Origin: Monilinia fructicola
Lineage: Eukaryota > Ascomycota > Leotiomycetes > Helotiales > Sclerotiniaceae
DNA: 64,000 bases
Assembly (NCBI GenBank): GCA_008692225.1
Contig: VICG01000008.1
Coordinates: 124,001 to 188,000 of the forward strand
Direction of reading: 5' to 3'
In this document: piece after piece, positions 46,443-57,470 of the stretch
Layout of the letters: the number at the start of each line of letters is the position of its first letter
Numbering within the stretch: the stretch's first letter is position 1
Notes under the pieces: generated by a model
Seen by the model: the letters and a program-made list of their open reading frames with translations, nothing else
Database searches by the model: none
What the model was told of the DNA's origin: nothing
Translations under genes and position numbers: made by a program

Positions 46443-49108
46443 GGTTCGGGGATAGTAAATAACGATTGACATGACGAGACTCGCCCAAGCAACCCTCATC
46501 CCACAACCAGAAAACCCCTCCATCAGCTTTTACAATTACGATAAAAGCCGTTTCTTTCTCTTTTCCATGGCTTATGTATTAAACCAGGTCTGTCAGTTAC
46601 TTGAAATGATGTACGCACGCATGTTCAAAACATCTAATACACTCCAGCATCAACCATCGACCTTCCCAGTCTCCTTATTATATATTTATACTGCTCAACC
46701 GCACCACCGCCCTCTCTCCCCCTCAGAAAATCGAACCTACGAAGGAAGCGATGATAGATAACAAGCATAGCAACAACGTAAAAGTGTAAAGACAGTCAAT
46801 TCTCCACAGAGAAATAAATCAACAACGCTCCTTGATTCACCACAAATACCCAAATACTCCAGGCCCATGTGCATCATTCATCTTTTTATCAAAAAGAGGA
46901 GGTGACAATCCCATGTATCAAAAGGAGACACTCAGCACCTTACAATTGTTGCAATCCGTTATCAACAAATTGCTATTGAGGAGGAAGTTTGTGGGAGTGA
47001 GGCTACTTATATATTCATTTCCGTAAAGACCGAAATGAACAAGCACTTGCTTAACCTGATACTCGTACTGTTGTCCATTAATCTACGACGATATAACTCC
47101 GATGTCGACAGGATAGAAATATACATTATACTACAATGCAAAAGCCCATTGCAGAAACAAGACACAAAATTCAACCACGCACCAATTATCCTTTCCATAA
47201 AACCCTCCGGCCAATTCCCACCTCCATCCACAAAATGCAAAACCCCTTCAACTCCCAACTTGGGAAAACACAAGACTGGTCGATCGAGTATCGAGTACAC
47301 TCCAAGCTTGGCTTCACGAGGGAAGGTAAGATCTACAAGCTTGAAGCTTGTCTGCCTCGAAGATACATATCCAGGTATCATAGGCGATGTGAGAAAGCGA
47401 CTGAGGAGAGGTACCCGTCACGGTACCAACGGATAGGACTGTTATTGAGGGCAGAGCGAATTCCCAAACGGGGAAAAATGCAAGAACGGGATGAGAAAAG
47501 TCATGCGCCCAAGCATCCAAATCACATTCAGCGTTCACTCCAGCTCGTTCAATGAAATACTATCCCCATACCAACCGATATCGCCGTCACGCTGTCCTCG
47601 CATCAAAATATCTTGAAATTACAAAGATTGCGAATAGGCAGACACCTTTATACACCATCCCATGAGACTGATGAAAAGCCAACACGAATGAGGATCGAAG
47701 GGAAAACTGCGCACTGCAGGGTCATCTCGATGTTTGAGATCCGGAGAAATTGCCCATGAAGCCAACAATATCCTTCCCAATGAGAGTAAACCAAAAGACC
47801 TCCATCGATCGCAACCCTCAAATCTCAGATCTCGACTTGCCACACCGAGATAACACATCGACGAAACGATCCCCCATCTCCATCCCCATTCTCAAACGTT
47901 GTTTCTCTATACAAAAGGAGAAGAAGAAAGGGCAAGCCTCAGAGATAAACACGCCGCGCAGGACATAACCAGAATCGTGTACCAGTTCCAGCCCTGTATC
48001 CCACCGCTCCATCCCGATGAAAATCATTATGAATACACGAAAACTTCTTTGAGAGGCATCTAGAAAGGCAGAGAAGAGAGAGGTTTATGAAGAGAGAGGT
48101 TTATGAAGAGAAAGCAGGGAATGCAACACCCATCAACCTACTCTACGCACTTGCAAATCTCCCTCATACCCCCCCGACTAAACGGCCCCAACTCTTCCCA
48201 AATATTCCAAACCGCCATCAACCCCAAAGGCATACTCCACCCATTCTCATTCCCACCTCAAATTTAATGCCACCCCCAACTCCAACCCAACCCAACCCCG
48301 TGCTCCTAACCTCCCTATCGAGAAAGCACTTGCCAGACGAAAGACGAGAAAGAAAACAGTAAATAGGTAGGTAACATCCGGAAATCTACCTAGATACACA
48401 CATACCACTTCGTCACCTCTTCGTCACCCCTCCCTCACCACTGACCGATTACATCGACTCACTCTCCTCTCTCCCCCTCCCCCTCACTTCACAGTGCACG
48501 CAAAAAACTCACACACATAAGGATAATATTATATTCTCCCTTACACTTTCACTATCACTATCACTATCACCATCAAAATTGCCCTCACAATCCCTATGCC
48601 CATCCCCATCCCCTGCCACTCAAAATTCGAGTTCCTAGTGGGTATCATCCCATTATGCCACTGCACCATATCACCATACCCGCCATATCCATTCATAAAT
48701 ACAGAGAAGAATAAAAAGAAAAGAAAAACAGAGGCAAGGCAACAGAAAAGATGGAGAACTTCTGTATGCAACGATGAATATCAATCTAAGCTTTAGCTCC
48801 AGCTTTGGCTTAACTTGAAATTCAGACAACGCCAAATGTAATGCATACCTATGCCTGCCCGCGAGTCATTGCAACAAACACCTTAAAGGTCCTCTTCTTG
48901 AATACCTTCATGTATATGCTGGATGTGAAAAGTTAAAGCAAAAAAGAACGCCAACCATATGCATGTATGCCTCCCAGCGAGGTCCCAAGTGCCCATCGAT
49001 CCATGACTTTCAAGTTGTCATCCCACGCACCATGGTCTTACATTGACAAACTCAAAAATTCTTTATTCTCCCCCTCTGCTATAGCCCTTCACCAACTCGC
49101 CTTTCCAC
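43738..49108. other. Gene-poor stretch (about 5.4 kb)
   Basis: No frame above 155 codons, and none with introns or family motifs. Opposing frames at 47007-47381 minus and 47035-47436 plus overlap, so at most one could be real. A CA/TA microsatellite lies at 46402-46442. The last few hundred bases before 49109, C-rich with CACTAT repeats near 48545-48570, may be the 3' UTR of sgf11. Confidence 0.4.
46402..46442. repeat. (CA)n(TA)n microsatellite
   Basis: About eleven CA units run directly into about eight TA units. Confidence 0.9.
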
Positions 49109-50663
49109 TCAATTCGGAGAGGACAAAGTCTGACTACTCTCTGACTTCTCATCCAGTGCCCAGTCTCTGTCCCTCTCCCTCTCCCTCTCTCTCTCCCTCT
49201 CCCTTTCCCTCTCCTTCTCCCTCTCTCTTTCCCGTTCCTTCTCCCGATCTCTCTTATGCCCATTTCCAATCCCACTTCCATTCTTAAACTTCTTCCTTTC
49301 TCTTTCCCTGTCCTCATCCGGTGGTATCGAGCCGGGCTTCAATACCGGTGTTGAACTACCACTACCAGGTCTTCCCAGTGTTAACTTTTTCTTCTTCTTA
49401 TCACTCAGTCCTGCAATACCCAGGCTATCCTTTGACTTCTTGACTACTCCGGCTCCCGTCTTATTAACCAACATTTTCTTCTTTGGCTCAACACTTGCTC
49501 TTCCATATTCACCATCTCGATCATCATCTCCCGAATCATTTTCATCATCACTATCCGGTCGTTTGTGTTCGAAACTTAGATTTGAAGATGAAAGTTGTGA
49601 AGGGGTCTTTGTCATTTTTGGAGCTTTGAGTTTATTCTTCAGAATAATTGAACTCGATGTGCCTGGTTTCTTCAAGAATTTCTTCTTCTTCTGAGGAGAG
49701 TCCGATTCAAAATCTGGATCATCGGCGGCTTCGCGTTTGTGGGGACTGCTCCTCTTCAAGCCATTGGGTTGTGGTGTTGCTTGTCGACTTATTGGTGGTG
49801 TGCCATTTTGACTATTGTTTCCCGTTCCCAATCCATTTCCATTGATCTTAAAAGCTGCTGCTCTTGCTGAATCTCTTCCGCCACCACCAATGCATTTCAC
49901 CATATGGTTGTTCATGCGTTTGATCGGTAGGAATGTATTGCAATTGTGACATTTGGCGTGAGGGAAGGAAATTGGTTTCGCAGGTCCATCATCTTCACCA
50001 TCTATACTATTTGGCGTACCCTCTTTTTGCTGTTGTAGCAAAGGATTGATCATGTCCTTCTTTTTCTTCCCCCTGCCTGGACCTTCTGGCACATATGTTT
50101 GACCATAAACATCATGCCATGGTTTCTCGATGAATGGTTTCTTCTTGCAGTATTCCTTTCCTGGTGGGGGTTTCTTTGCTCCAATTCCATCTGTGGGTTG
50201 TAAAAGTCGAGGTAATCCACACTTTGCGCACATAATCTCATCTACCAATTCTAACGGGTTTCCTTTTAAGAAAACTTCTTTATTTTCCCATTTCGCGGCA
50301 TCCGTTTCTATGATTTGGTTTGTGTTCCATGAACTCGAGGGATCGTCTGATGCATCAGGGTTGGTTTCCGCGACCTTTTGTTCAACAACAATAGCAGCAG
50401 AACATGCTTTTGCCATTTTCTCTTCACGATGAGTTTGTAATACAATATCATGAATGATATTATAAAAGATATCATCAAGCACAGCAGTTGCCTATATGAG
50501 ACGTTAGTAAGTTCGTGGTGAGCAAGGCGACCAATCAATGTTAAATCAAGATTGATAAAGTAAGGAAAATAATCATAATTACAAGTTTCCCCATGGTATC
50601 AGTGTGTTCATCTTGACCAGCAATTATTATTCCAGAGTTTGGAAACTGATCGTTGGTAGACAT
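49109..50663 (-). CDS. sgf11: SAGA-associated factor 11 (deubiquitinase module)
   Basis: Sgf11 anchors the SAGA histone H2B deubiquitinase module and docks it to nucleosomes. Exon 1 is 50663-50583 (27 codons); a 91-nt intron follows (GTAATT donor, TATAG acceptor), then exon 2, 50491-49109, giving 487 aa. Splicing creates the continuous N-terminal helix LATAVLDDIFYNIIHDIVLQ THREEKMA that packs in the module. CAKCGLPR (Cys115, Cys118) is a fungal-specific pair, and the C2HC finger uses Cys208, Cys211, His223 and Cys227, followed by GGGGRDSARAA, the Sgf11 nucleosome-contact signature. The long basic, Ser-rich C-terminal half ends in an alternating Arg-Glu tract from a CT/GA repeat at 49165-49250. 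It is longer than yeast Sgf11 (99 aa), as in other filamentous fungi. Divergent from the NAA50-like gene. Confidence 0.85.
49165..49250. repeat. CT-rich array within the sgf11 coding region
   Basis: CTCTCCCTCT-type units on the plus strand encode the Arg/Glu-alternating tail on the minus strand. Confidence 0.8.
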
Positions 50664-51922
50664 TTTGAAGTGATGTTCCGTATTTTGGTTGGTTTAATAA
50701 AGTGATTCCTTGGAATAATTTGGATTTCTTATTTCTTGAAACCCTCAACTCAAGGCTGACGGAGTTGTTGTAATTTGAGAGGGGGGGGGAGAAGGGTTGG
50801 TTTTGATCTCTAATGTAAAGAAATGAAGATCTCCCTCTCTCACGCACACTCTCACGCTCTCTCTGTTTTCTATGTCTCTCAAGAAAGGATGAAAAGGTTT
50901 TGAAGAAAAGAGGAGATCATTTTATTATTAATAGTGTGATAAAAAGGAAAGAAAGTAGGAAAAAAGGCGTTGACGTCGGCTCTCGGAATATCTTCACTTT
51001 TGTATCGTTTAGAAAATTGAATGATATTGTTTTTCCCTTGACCTCACTTTGGGGAAAATGATCAGGTACGGCGGAACAGACTGACTGGATTGACTGACTG
51101 GGCTGACCGGATTGATTGGAGGATTGACTGAATTGACTGGAGTGACTGAAGTGACTGACTACAAGTTTTAATGTTTTAATCAAAGCTCATTCATTGATGT
51201 TCTAAATTATTGCCAGGTGAAGTTTAGCTTAATTGAGTTAGTCAAGGCGGTGAGATCTAAAATAGGCATGTAATTGTGGCTATACTTGGAAAATGTAAGT
51301 ACGGCTGGGAGTATGTACACGGGTAATTATTATGTATGTATATATATATACGTAGGTAAATATATAAAAGTATATATAAGTATAGCTTAGTATATATATC
51401 TATTGATAAATATATAAATATATAAATATATAAGTATACCTAGATAAGTATATAAAGATATAAATATATAAGTTATATTTATAGCTTATTATATTCTTTA
51501 TCTTTTAATATTAAAAGCTTTCGTATATATTATATCTATATATATGCTTATAGTGTCTAGGTATATATAAATATAATATGGCTTCTATTAGTATATACCT
51601 AATAATATTTATAGATGACTAAGTAGCTTTAAACCCTAATAAATACTAGATACTTGTATTATAGCTGCTTAATAATCACTTTAACTAGGTACCTACCTCC
51701 ACTGATACGTACCTAGCCCCTACTAGGTAATTATCTGAAGTCATTATCAATACCAATCAATACTAATAATAAATGATTACCTAATGGAGGGATGAGATAT
51801 TGAAACACTGTGGCTAGTGACTGTGGCTAATGAGGAAAGGGTACAGTACAGTACAAAATTGATTAATATCCAATCCTTGAACATTGATATGATTCCTCAT
51901 TCCATCGAATTATTGTGTGGTT

Positions 51923-51976
<54 letters not shown>

Positions 51977-52282
51977 ATACAACAATAAAACAAAGTCTAG
52001 CCCTGGAGATGACAGATTTCTTTTCTTGTTATTAAACTCCTTGTTTTATATACATATATATTATATATACATATATATTATACACATATATATTATACAC
52101 ATATATATACATATATATATACGACAAGTCAGCCATCCAGCCAGCGAACCGCCATTCGTTTCTTCAACTCACACAATTGATACAAGCTCTCTTCCTCCAA
52201 GCATTTGTTTCTCTCCTTTAAATATATATATCTACTTACACAATTGAGTATCTACTTAGCTACCAAGTGCTTGACTTGAACA
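50664..52282. other. Divergent promoter region between sgf11 and the NAA50-like gene
   Basis: Contains a degenerate 9-bp repeat (GACTGGATT-like) at 51075-51160, an A+T-rich segment at 51330-51650, a GA array at 51922-51975 and a run of CATATATATTATA units at 52053-52125. No gene. Confidence 0.55.
51922..51975. repeat. (GA)n microsatellite
   Basis: An almost perfect GA array about 310 bp upstream of the NAA50-like start codon. Confidence 0.9.
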
Positions 52283-53437
52283 ATGACAGCAACAAACACA
52301 ATGTCAAACAATACCCCTCCACCACCACGCCCTCAGCAATCAACTATTCGATCATTTTTTCAACCAAAACAACCAACATACACTCCGCCGCCAGGGACCT
52401 CACCAGTCATAACTTCAGATGTTAATGCGAATGGAAATGAGAATACTAGAGAAGAAATATCTCCACCTGCATCGGGTCCACCGAATTCTACCATCACCCT
52501 TCCACCCAAATCAACAACTACCACTTCCCCAGATTCCATAGAATCATCACAGGAGCTTCCTCAAGGTTATAAAATCGAAATTCCTCAAGATCATCATATT
52601 CAACCTCTCCGCCGCATCAATGCCCTACTCTTACCAATCACTTACCCCGATGCTTTCTATCATGCTATAACGTCTCCCCCTTCTGCTGCCATTCCAATAT
52701 CTCTCTCCTTCTCAAGAGTGGTTACTTATACATCCTCTGAACACAAGTCCGAATCAAAAGTAATCGGCTCCTTAATATGTCGAATCGATCCCTCTCCTCC
52801 ATCATCTCCAAATTCTCAACCCCCGGCAAATACATATAGCATATATCTACAATCTCTTACTTTACTCTCACCCTATCGTAGCCTCGGCCTCGCAACCGCT
52901 CTCCTCAACTCTGTTATCGAAACCGCTACATCACCTCGCATACCCCTAGGTATGAGAATAGAAGGATTATATGCACATGTATGGGTCGAGAACCAAGAAG
53001 CAGTAGAATGGTACACCAAGCGAGGTTTCGAAAAGGGGGAATTGATCGAAGGATATTATAGAAGATTAAGACCACAAGGAGCTTGGGTCTTTAGACGAAG
53101 ATTCTCGGTGCAAGATCATATCTCTAGTCAATCCCAAGCAAATTCTACGCCAACTTCAAATTCAATTGGGAGTGCAAAATCACCACCCCCTCCTCCGATG
53201 GGAACGTCATCAAGACCACCACCTTCAAAGCATACAGCTTCATTCCAAGATCGTCGCCCAGATAGAGAATGGAATGATCTCCCGGAGGAAGTTTTCTTGA
53301 GACCCAGAGCACAAGGGGAAGATCAAAGTAAAGAGAGTTCAAGAAGTAGCAGTAGGAGTAGAGCTTCTGGTGGTGAGGGGAAAGTTGGGGGAAAGAAAAA
53401 GAGAAGTTATCCAGCTGCTGCTTTTGGCGCAGTTTGA
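52283..53437 (+). CDS. NAA50-like GNAT N-acetyltransferase with N-terminal PIP-box-like motif
   Basis: NAA50 acetylates protein N-termini and is needed for sister chromatid cohesion in animals. Single exon, 384 aa. A low-complexity Pro/Ser/Thr region fills residues 1-95. The GNAT core follows: RINALLLPITYPDAFYHAI (111-129), YLQSLTLLSPYRSLGLATAL, where RSLGLA at 199-204 is the acetyl-CoA loop, and HVWVENQEAVEWYTKRGFE (232-250), then EGYYRR; these match NAA50. Residues 19-26, QSTIRSFF, followed by QPK, fit the PCNA-binding consensus Q-x-x-[ILM]-x-x-[FY]-[FY]. A Ser/Arg-rich tail follows residue 275 and ends KKKRSYPAAAFGAV. The core NAA50 protein is about 170 aa, so both extensions are extra. 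It is convergent with the cyclophilin gene. Confidence 0.82.
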   Translation: MTATNTMSNNTPPPPRPQQSTIRSFFQPKQPTYTPPPGTSPVITSDVNANGNENTREEISPPASGPPNSTITLPPKSTTTTSPDSIESSQELPQGYKIEIPQDHHIQPLRRINALLLPITYPDAFYHAITSPPSAAIPISLSFSRVVTYTSSEHKSESKVIGSLICRIDPSPPSSPNSQPPANTYSIYLQSLTLLSPYRSLGLATALLNSVIETATSPRIPLGMRIEGLYAHVWVENQEAVEWYTKRGFEKGELIEGYYRRLRPQGAWVFRRRFSVQDHISSQSQANSTPTSNSIGSAKSPPPPPMGTSSRPPPSKHTASFQDRRPDREWNDLPEEVFLRPRAQGEDQSKESSRSSSRSRASGGEGKVGGKKKRSYPAAAFGAV

Positions 53438-53549
53438 TTGAGGCCGAGTATTTGAAACACTAAATGTGAAGCTGGGAAGGGCAGATGATGTGACGTGGTG
53501 TAGTACTTTGAACAAGAAGAGGGCGTTCAGGATTGATATAGATGAAAAT

Positions 53550-53562
53550 GGGGGGGGGGGGG
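53550..53562. repeat. Poly-G tract
   Basis: Thirteen consecutive G's in the 3' flank of the NAA50-like gene. Such a tract is prone to miscounting. Confidence 0.9.
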
Positions 53563-53961
53563 TAAACAGAACCAGACTTGGAATTGAGAAGGTAGAGCAA
53601 AATGCGGAGTTAGGGGCAACTGAACACTAGTATTTGCTATGACTTAGATAGCAATATGGGTGAAGATGTAGACACCATGTAGGATTAATAGATGTAAGAC
53701 GAAAAACATCATACCTCGATCGTTTTCAAACTTGAGATATAAAGCGAAGCATACCGACATGACAATTATGCCAGCAGGTAACTCCCCATTCTCTTCTTTT
53801 AAGAAGCTCTAATTCTATCTATATGTAAATCCTTCCGATATGCAAACCATTATCTTGGAGACATCTGCCCATGTATCTCCAAGTGATCGTGCATCGAGCA
53901 ATGATATCAAACTCCCAAACGCCACGCTCCACCCCTCTTTCCCATCTTTGATTGCCCTCAC

Positions 53962-54586
53962 CTACTCCCCCCCAACCTCATCCTCCCCCTCCAAAACCCT
54001 TCCCCTCAATATCCTCACCTCCTCAACCGGTCTATCCCCCCCATCAGTCTTCACCAACCCCATCCTCTTCACCACGCCCAACCCCCTCGTCACCCTCCCA
54101 AAAATCGTATGCTTGCCATCCAACCACGGCGTCGGCGCCAGCGTGATGAAAAACTGCGACCCATTCGTATCCGGCCCCGAATTCGCCATGGACAGAATCC
54201 CCGCCCCGGTATGCTTCAGCGCGGGGAGTCCCGAGCCGGGGGGAACGCCAATCTCGTCGGCGAATTTCTCGCCGTAGATCGAAATTCCGCCGCGGCCGGT
54301 GCCAGTGGGGTCTCCTGTCTGCAGCATGAAGTTGGGGATGATGCGGTGGAAGATGATGGAGTCGTAGTAGCCGCGGCGGATGAGGGTTTCGAAGTTTTTG
54401 CAGGTGCGGGGGGCGTGCTTGGTGTAGAGCTCGAGGGTTATGGTTCCCTGAGAGTGTTAGAGAGGATGAGGGGGAGGGGAGGGCAGAGGAGGGGAGAGGA
54501 GGGGAGAGGAGGGGAGAGGAGGGGAGAGGAGGGAGGGGGAGGGGTGTAATCACCATTGTTGTTTCTAGTGCGATATTTACAGCCAT
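53962..54586 (-). CDS. Peptidyl-prolyl cis-trans isomerase, cyclophilin (PPIL1/Cyp1-like)
   Basis: Proline isomerase; PPIL1-type cyclophilins act in the spliceosome. Exon 1 is 54586-54554 ([11 protein letters not shown]) and exon 2 is 54447-53962, across a 106-nt intron, giving 172 aa, close to the 160-166 of PPIL1 proteins. Exon 2 reads [75 protein letters not shown] and [14 protein letters not shown]: the catalytic Arg of FHRIIP and the substrate-site residues are present. The C-terminal residues after VRILRG are an unusual Gly/Glu-rich tail. The intron is almost entirely a CCCCTCCTCT-type repeat. Divergent from the signal peptide peptidase gene, with 624 bp between start codons. Confidence 0.92.
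54468..54541. repeat. GGGGAGAGGA minisatellite inside the cyclophilin intron
   Basis: About five 10-bp GGGGAGAGGA units plus degenerate copies on the plus strand. The transcribed strand gives a C/T-rich RNA; the G-rich DNA strand could form quadruplexes. Confidence 0.85.
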
Positions 54587-55210
54587 TTTGTTTGCTTGTG
54601 AGTATCTTTCATGAAGCAAATATCATCAATTCCTCAATTCCTTGCTTTGGGTTTCTAGATAAAGGTAAGGATAAAGAAAGTGGTTTGTGTAAATTCTAAA
54701 GAAAGGCTTCCACTTATTAGAACCATCTACTTTTCTGCAAGGCTGAAAGAAAGTTCAATGTTTAGATTTAGACCTTCCTGGTAGTTCCAAGGTTCGAACT
54801 AACCTATCGCCTTGTCTAAAAGGACAACATCTGGGTATACCTAGGTAACTTACGTACTCACTGAGTATTCAGTCTTATTGTTTCTTTTATTCTATCGAGT
54901 TCCTTGCTGGATCAAAACTAAAGAATAATTTATAATTCCCTTCAACTCCAGCTTCCGATCTTAAGACTCAACTTTTACTCGTGAGCTGCTTGTAGGATAG
55001 AGCACATTGTTATCATACCTAGTAATTACCTGTTGCTATGGTCTGGTTTCCACGGTAGAACTGAAGATATCGATATCTCCAACACCACAACTTACCTAGA
55101 CTCAGACTCAGACTCAGACTCAGCCTCCAAAGGCGGCCCAGGTGTCTTTGTATTTCCTTCACGTCCGATAATAAACTCTACAAACAAACTGGACACGGCA
55201 ACCCCCCAAA

Positions 55211-57159
55211 ATGGAGAATATCAAAGATTTCCTGGTCAAATATGGCCAAAAAATCTATACAGACCGAGAGATGATTAAAATGGAAATTCATATTATCCTC
55301 GCAGCCCTGTTCCCCATTTACATCGGATCACATGCATCGCTTCAACGGCCTCCATCCGCCTCACCCATTCTCAAATCCAAGTCTTCTTCTTCTTACCAAC
55401 TCCAGGATGATGATGAGGGAGACGAAGAAGAATCACGATCTCCAATGGAAGGTCTTACCCCTTCTGACGCTATCATGTTTCCTGTTCTCGCTAGTGCGGC
55501 GTTGGGAACTCTTTATTTCATCATCAAATGGTTGGATGATCCTGCTATTCTAAACAAGATCTTGGGATGGTATTTTTCTGCTTTAGGGATTTTCGGCGTG
55601 GGAAGGTTGGCAAAGGATACTCTGGATGTAGTAGTTGGCTTCATATTCCCCCGGGTTTGGGCAAAGGGAAAGGATATTTTTCATATCGATCAGGGTATGA
55701 GACGTCAAGTAATCAGAGACGGGAATGGAAAAATCACGCATGTCAATGGAATCACGAATCCTCTCCCTGGACGTCTCTCAAATCTTAACTTTCCAGACGC
55801 AATTACGAACGCGCTTTGGAAAGTTCGTGGGCTGCTTAAAACGACTTATACGGTCAACCTTCACATCAAAGAAACACTCCCTCATCAAAAATATCCGATC
55901 AAGTTTACATCAATCCTAGGTCTTGAAATAGGTGTTGCCACGATTATCGCTTATAATGTCTTCAACGCCCCATGGTACCTTACGAATCTTATGGGTTTCG
56001 GTTTCTGTTATGGTTCTCTTCAACTCATGTCCCCTACGACCTTCTTTACAGGATCCTTGGTTCTCCTTGGGCTTTTCTTCTACGATATCACCATGGTATT
56101 TTATACACCTCTCATGGTAACAGTCGCTACATCTCTAGATGTACCCATCAAACTTGTATTTCCAGGTAGCGAAGGTGGAAGAGGTAGTATGTTAGGATTG
56201 GGCGATATCGTGTTACCTGGAATTCTCGTCGCGTTGGCCCTAAGATTTGATTTGTATTTACATTATTTGTATTCACAAAAATCCTCATCCGACTCTCACT
56301 CAACCTCAATCTCGAAATCAAACCCTAAAACCATGACCAAATCTCAATCTACCAGTCCTCAAAAAACTCCTTACAAACCTGCAACTGGTCTCTGGGGTGA
56401 ACGTTTCTGGACATCGTCTTTTGTCTCTTCCCCAAAGTTGATGGAAACAGGAATTGAAGGAACACGTTTCCCAAAACCTTATTTTAAAGCTGCGTTGGTG
56501 GGATATATATCATTGGTATGATCACCACATTGGTAGTTCTTAATGTATTCCGGCACGCACAACCAGCTTTGTTATACTTGGTTCCAGGTGTCGTGGGAGC
56601 ACTTTGGGGAACAGCAGTTGTGAGGGGAGAATTAGGGGTCATGTGGGGATATACTGAGGATGGGAGTTTAGAGGAGGGAGGGAAGAAGGGTAAAGGAAAG
56701 GGCGAGAAGGAAGAGAAAAAGATAGGTGTTGAGGAGGGAGAAAGTAGAAGGAAGACTGAGGCTCAGAAAGAAGAGAAAGAGAAAGCTCTCGACCAAGGAT
56801 TGAAGGAAGCAGAAACCACCGAAGCAGAAATCCAAGAAACAGCTACCTCAACCCTTGATTCAGACACTAGTTCAATCCTCTCCGATGGATCAATCTCCTG
56901 GCCTTCACCTTCCCTCCCCCCTCTTTCCTTTCCTACCAATAACACAGAAAGCGAAGCAGATGATGAATCAATCTCTGACCCTTCATCTTCATCTTTGACA
57001 AATCATTCTCAAAAGGCGAAGAATAGAAATGAAGAAGATATGAAGAAAGAGGGCAAGAGTGAGAAGAATAAGAACAAGAATGAGGAGATTGACGAGCACA
57101 TCTTTTTATTCTCAATTAGTGCGCCAAAGTCGCGTCTGTGGGGTACAGTTAAGATGTAG
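55211..57159 (+). CDS. Signal peptide peptidase-like intramembrane aspartyl protease (one frameshift)
   Basis: Cleaves signal peptides and other type II segments inside the ER membrane. The first frame (55211-56521) has several membrane helices, the catalytic FYDITMVFYTP (Asp292) and LGLGDIVLPG (Asp332) motifs. It stops after GYISLV; the next frame (56518-57159) supplies ITTLVVLNVFRHAQPALLYL with the conserved PAL motif and then VPG. Adding one G at about 56514-56516 (CATTGGTATG, expected CATTGGGTATG) joins them into about 649 aa. As no SPP works without PAL, a one-base sequence error is more likely than a truncated enzyme. The C-terminal 200 residues are Lys/Glu- then Ser/Asp-rich and cytoplasmic, longer than in animal SPP (about 377 aa). 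Residues 350-410 form a Ser/Thr/Lys-rich loop between the GLGD and PAL helices. Confidence 0.88.
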
Positions 57160-57470
57160 AGAGTTGAGGTTAGAAGAGAAATAGAGATGGGATGGTGATG
57201 GCGATGGCGATGGCGATATTTGAGAAACCAGTCATCAATCCTCAGTCATGATCGATATGCGATGAAGTAATGCTTACCGACCCACCTATCAAACCATGAG
57301 TCAATAGAGTAGAACAATAAGAATATCACCAAACAATATATCTAGATCTGCTAATCCATTGTGAAATGTGATCCGGGGAAGTGCTCGATTTCGGCATTAC
57401 GCCAATTAACGCAGGGCATTCCCAACTAAACTCAGGTTGTACAAAAATGAGAAATGTTAATCATCCATGA
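57160..57470. other. 3' flank of the signal peptide peptidase gene
   Basis: Contains a short GGCGATGGCGAT repeat at 57196-57216 and no gene. Confidence 0.4.

Noticed and set aside
47007..47555. Overlapping 124-139-codon frames on both strands
   Set aside because: They overlap in opposite directions, carry no motif and cannot all be real.
54044..54619. 191-codon minus-strand frame over the cyclophilin gene
   Set aside because: It reads through the repeat-filled intron and out of the cyclophilin frame; the spliced model matches the family.
55033..55278. 81-codon frame overlapping the start of signal peptide peptidase
   Set aside because: Its Asp/Ser run comes from a short repeat and it has no homologue; at most an upstream ORF.
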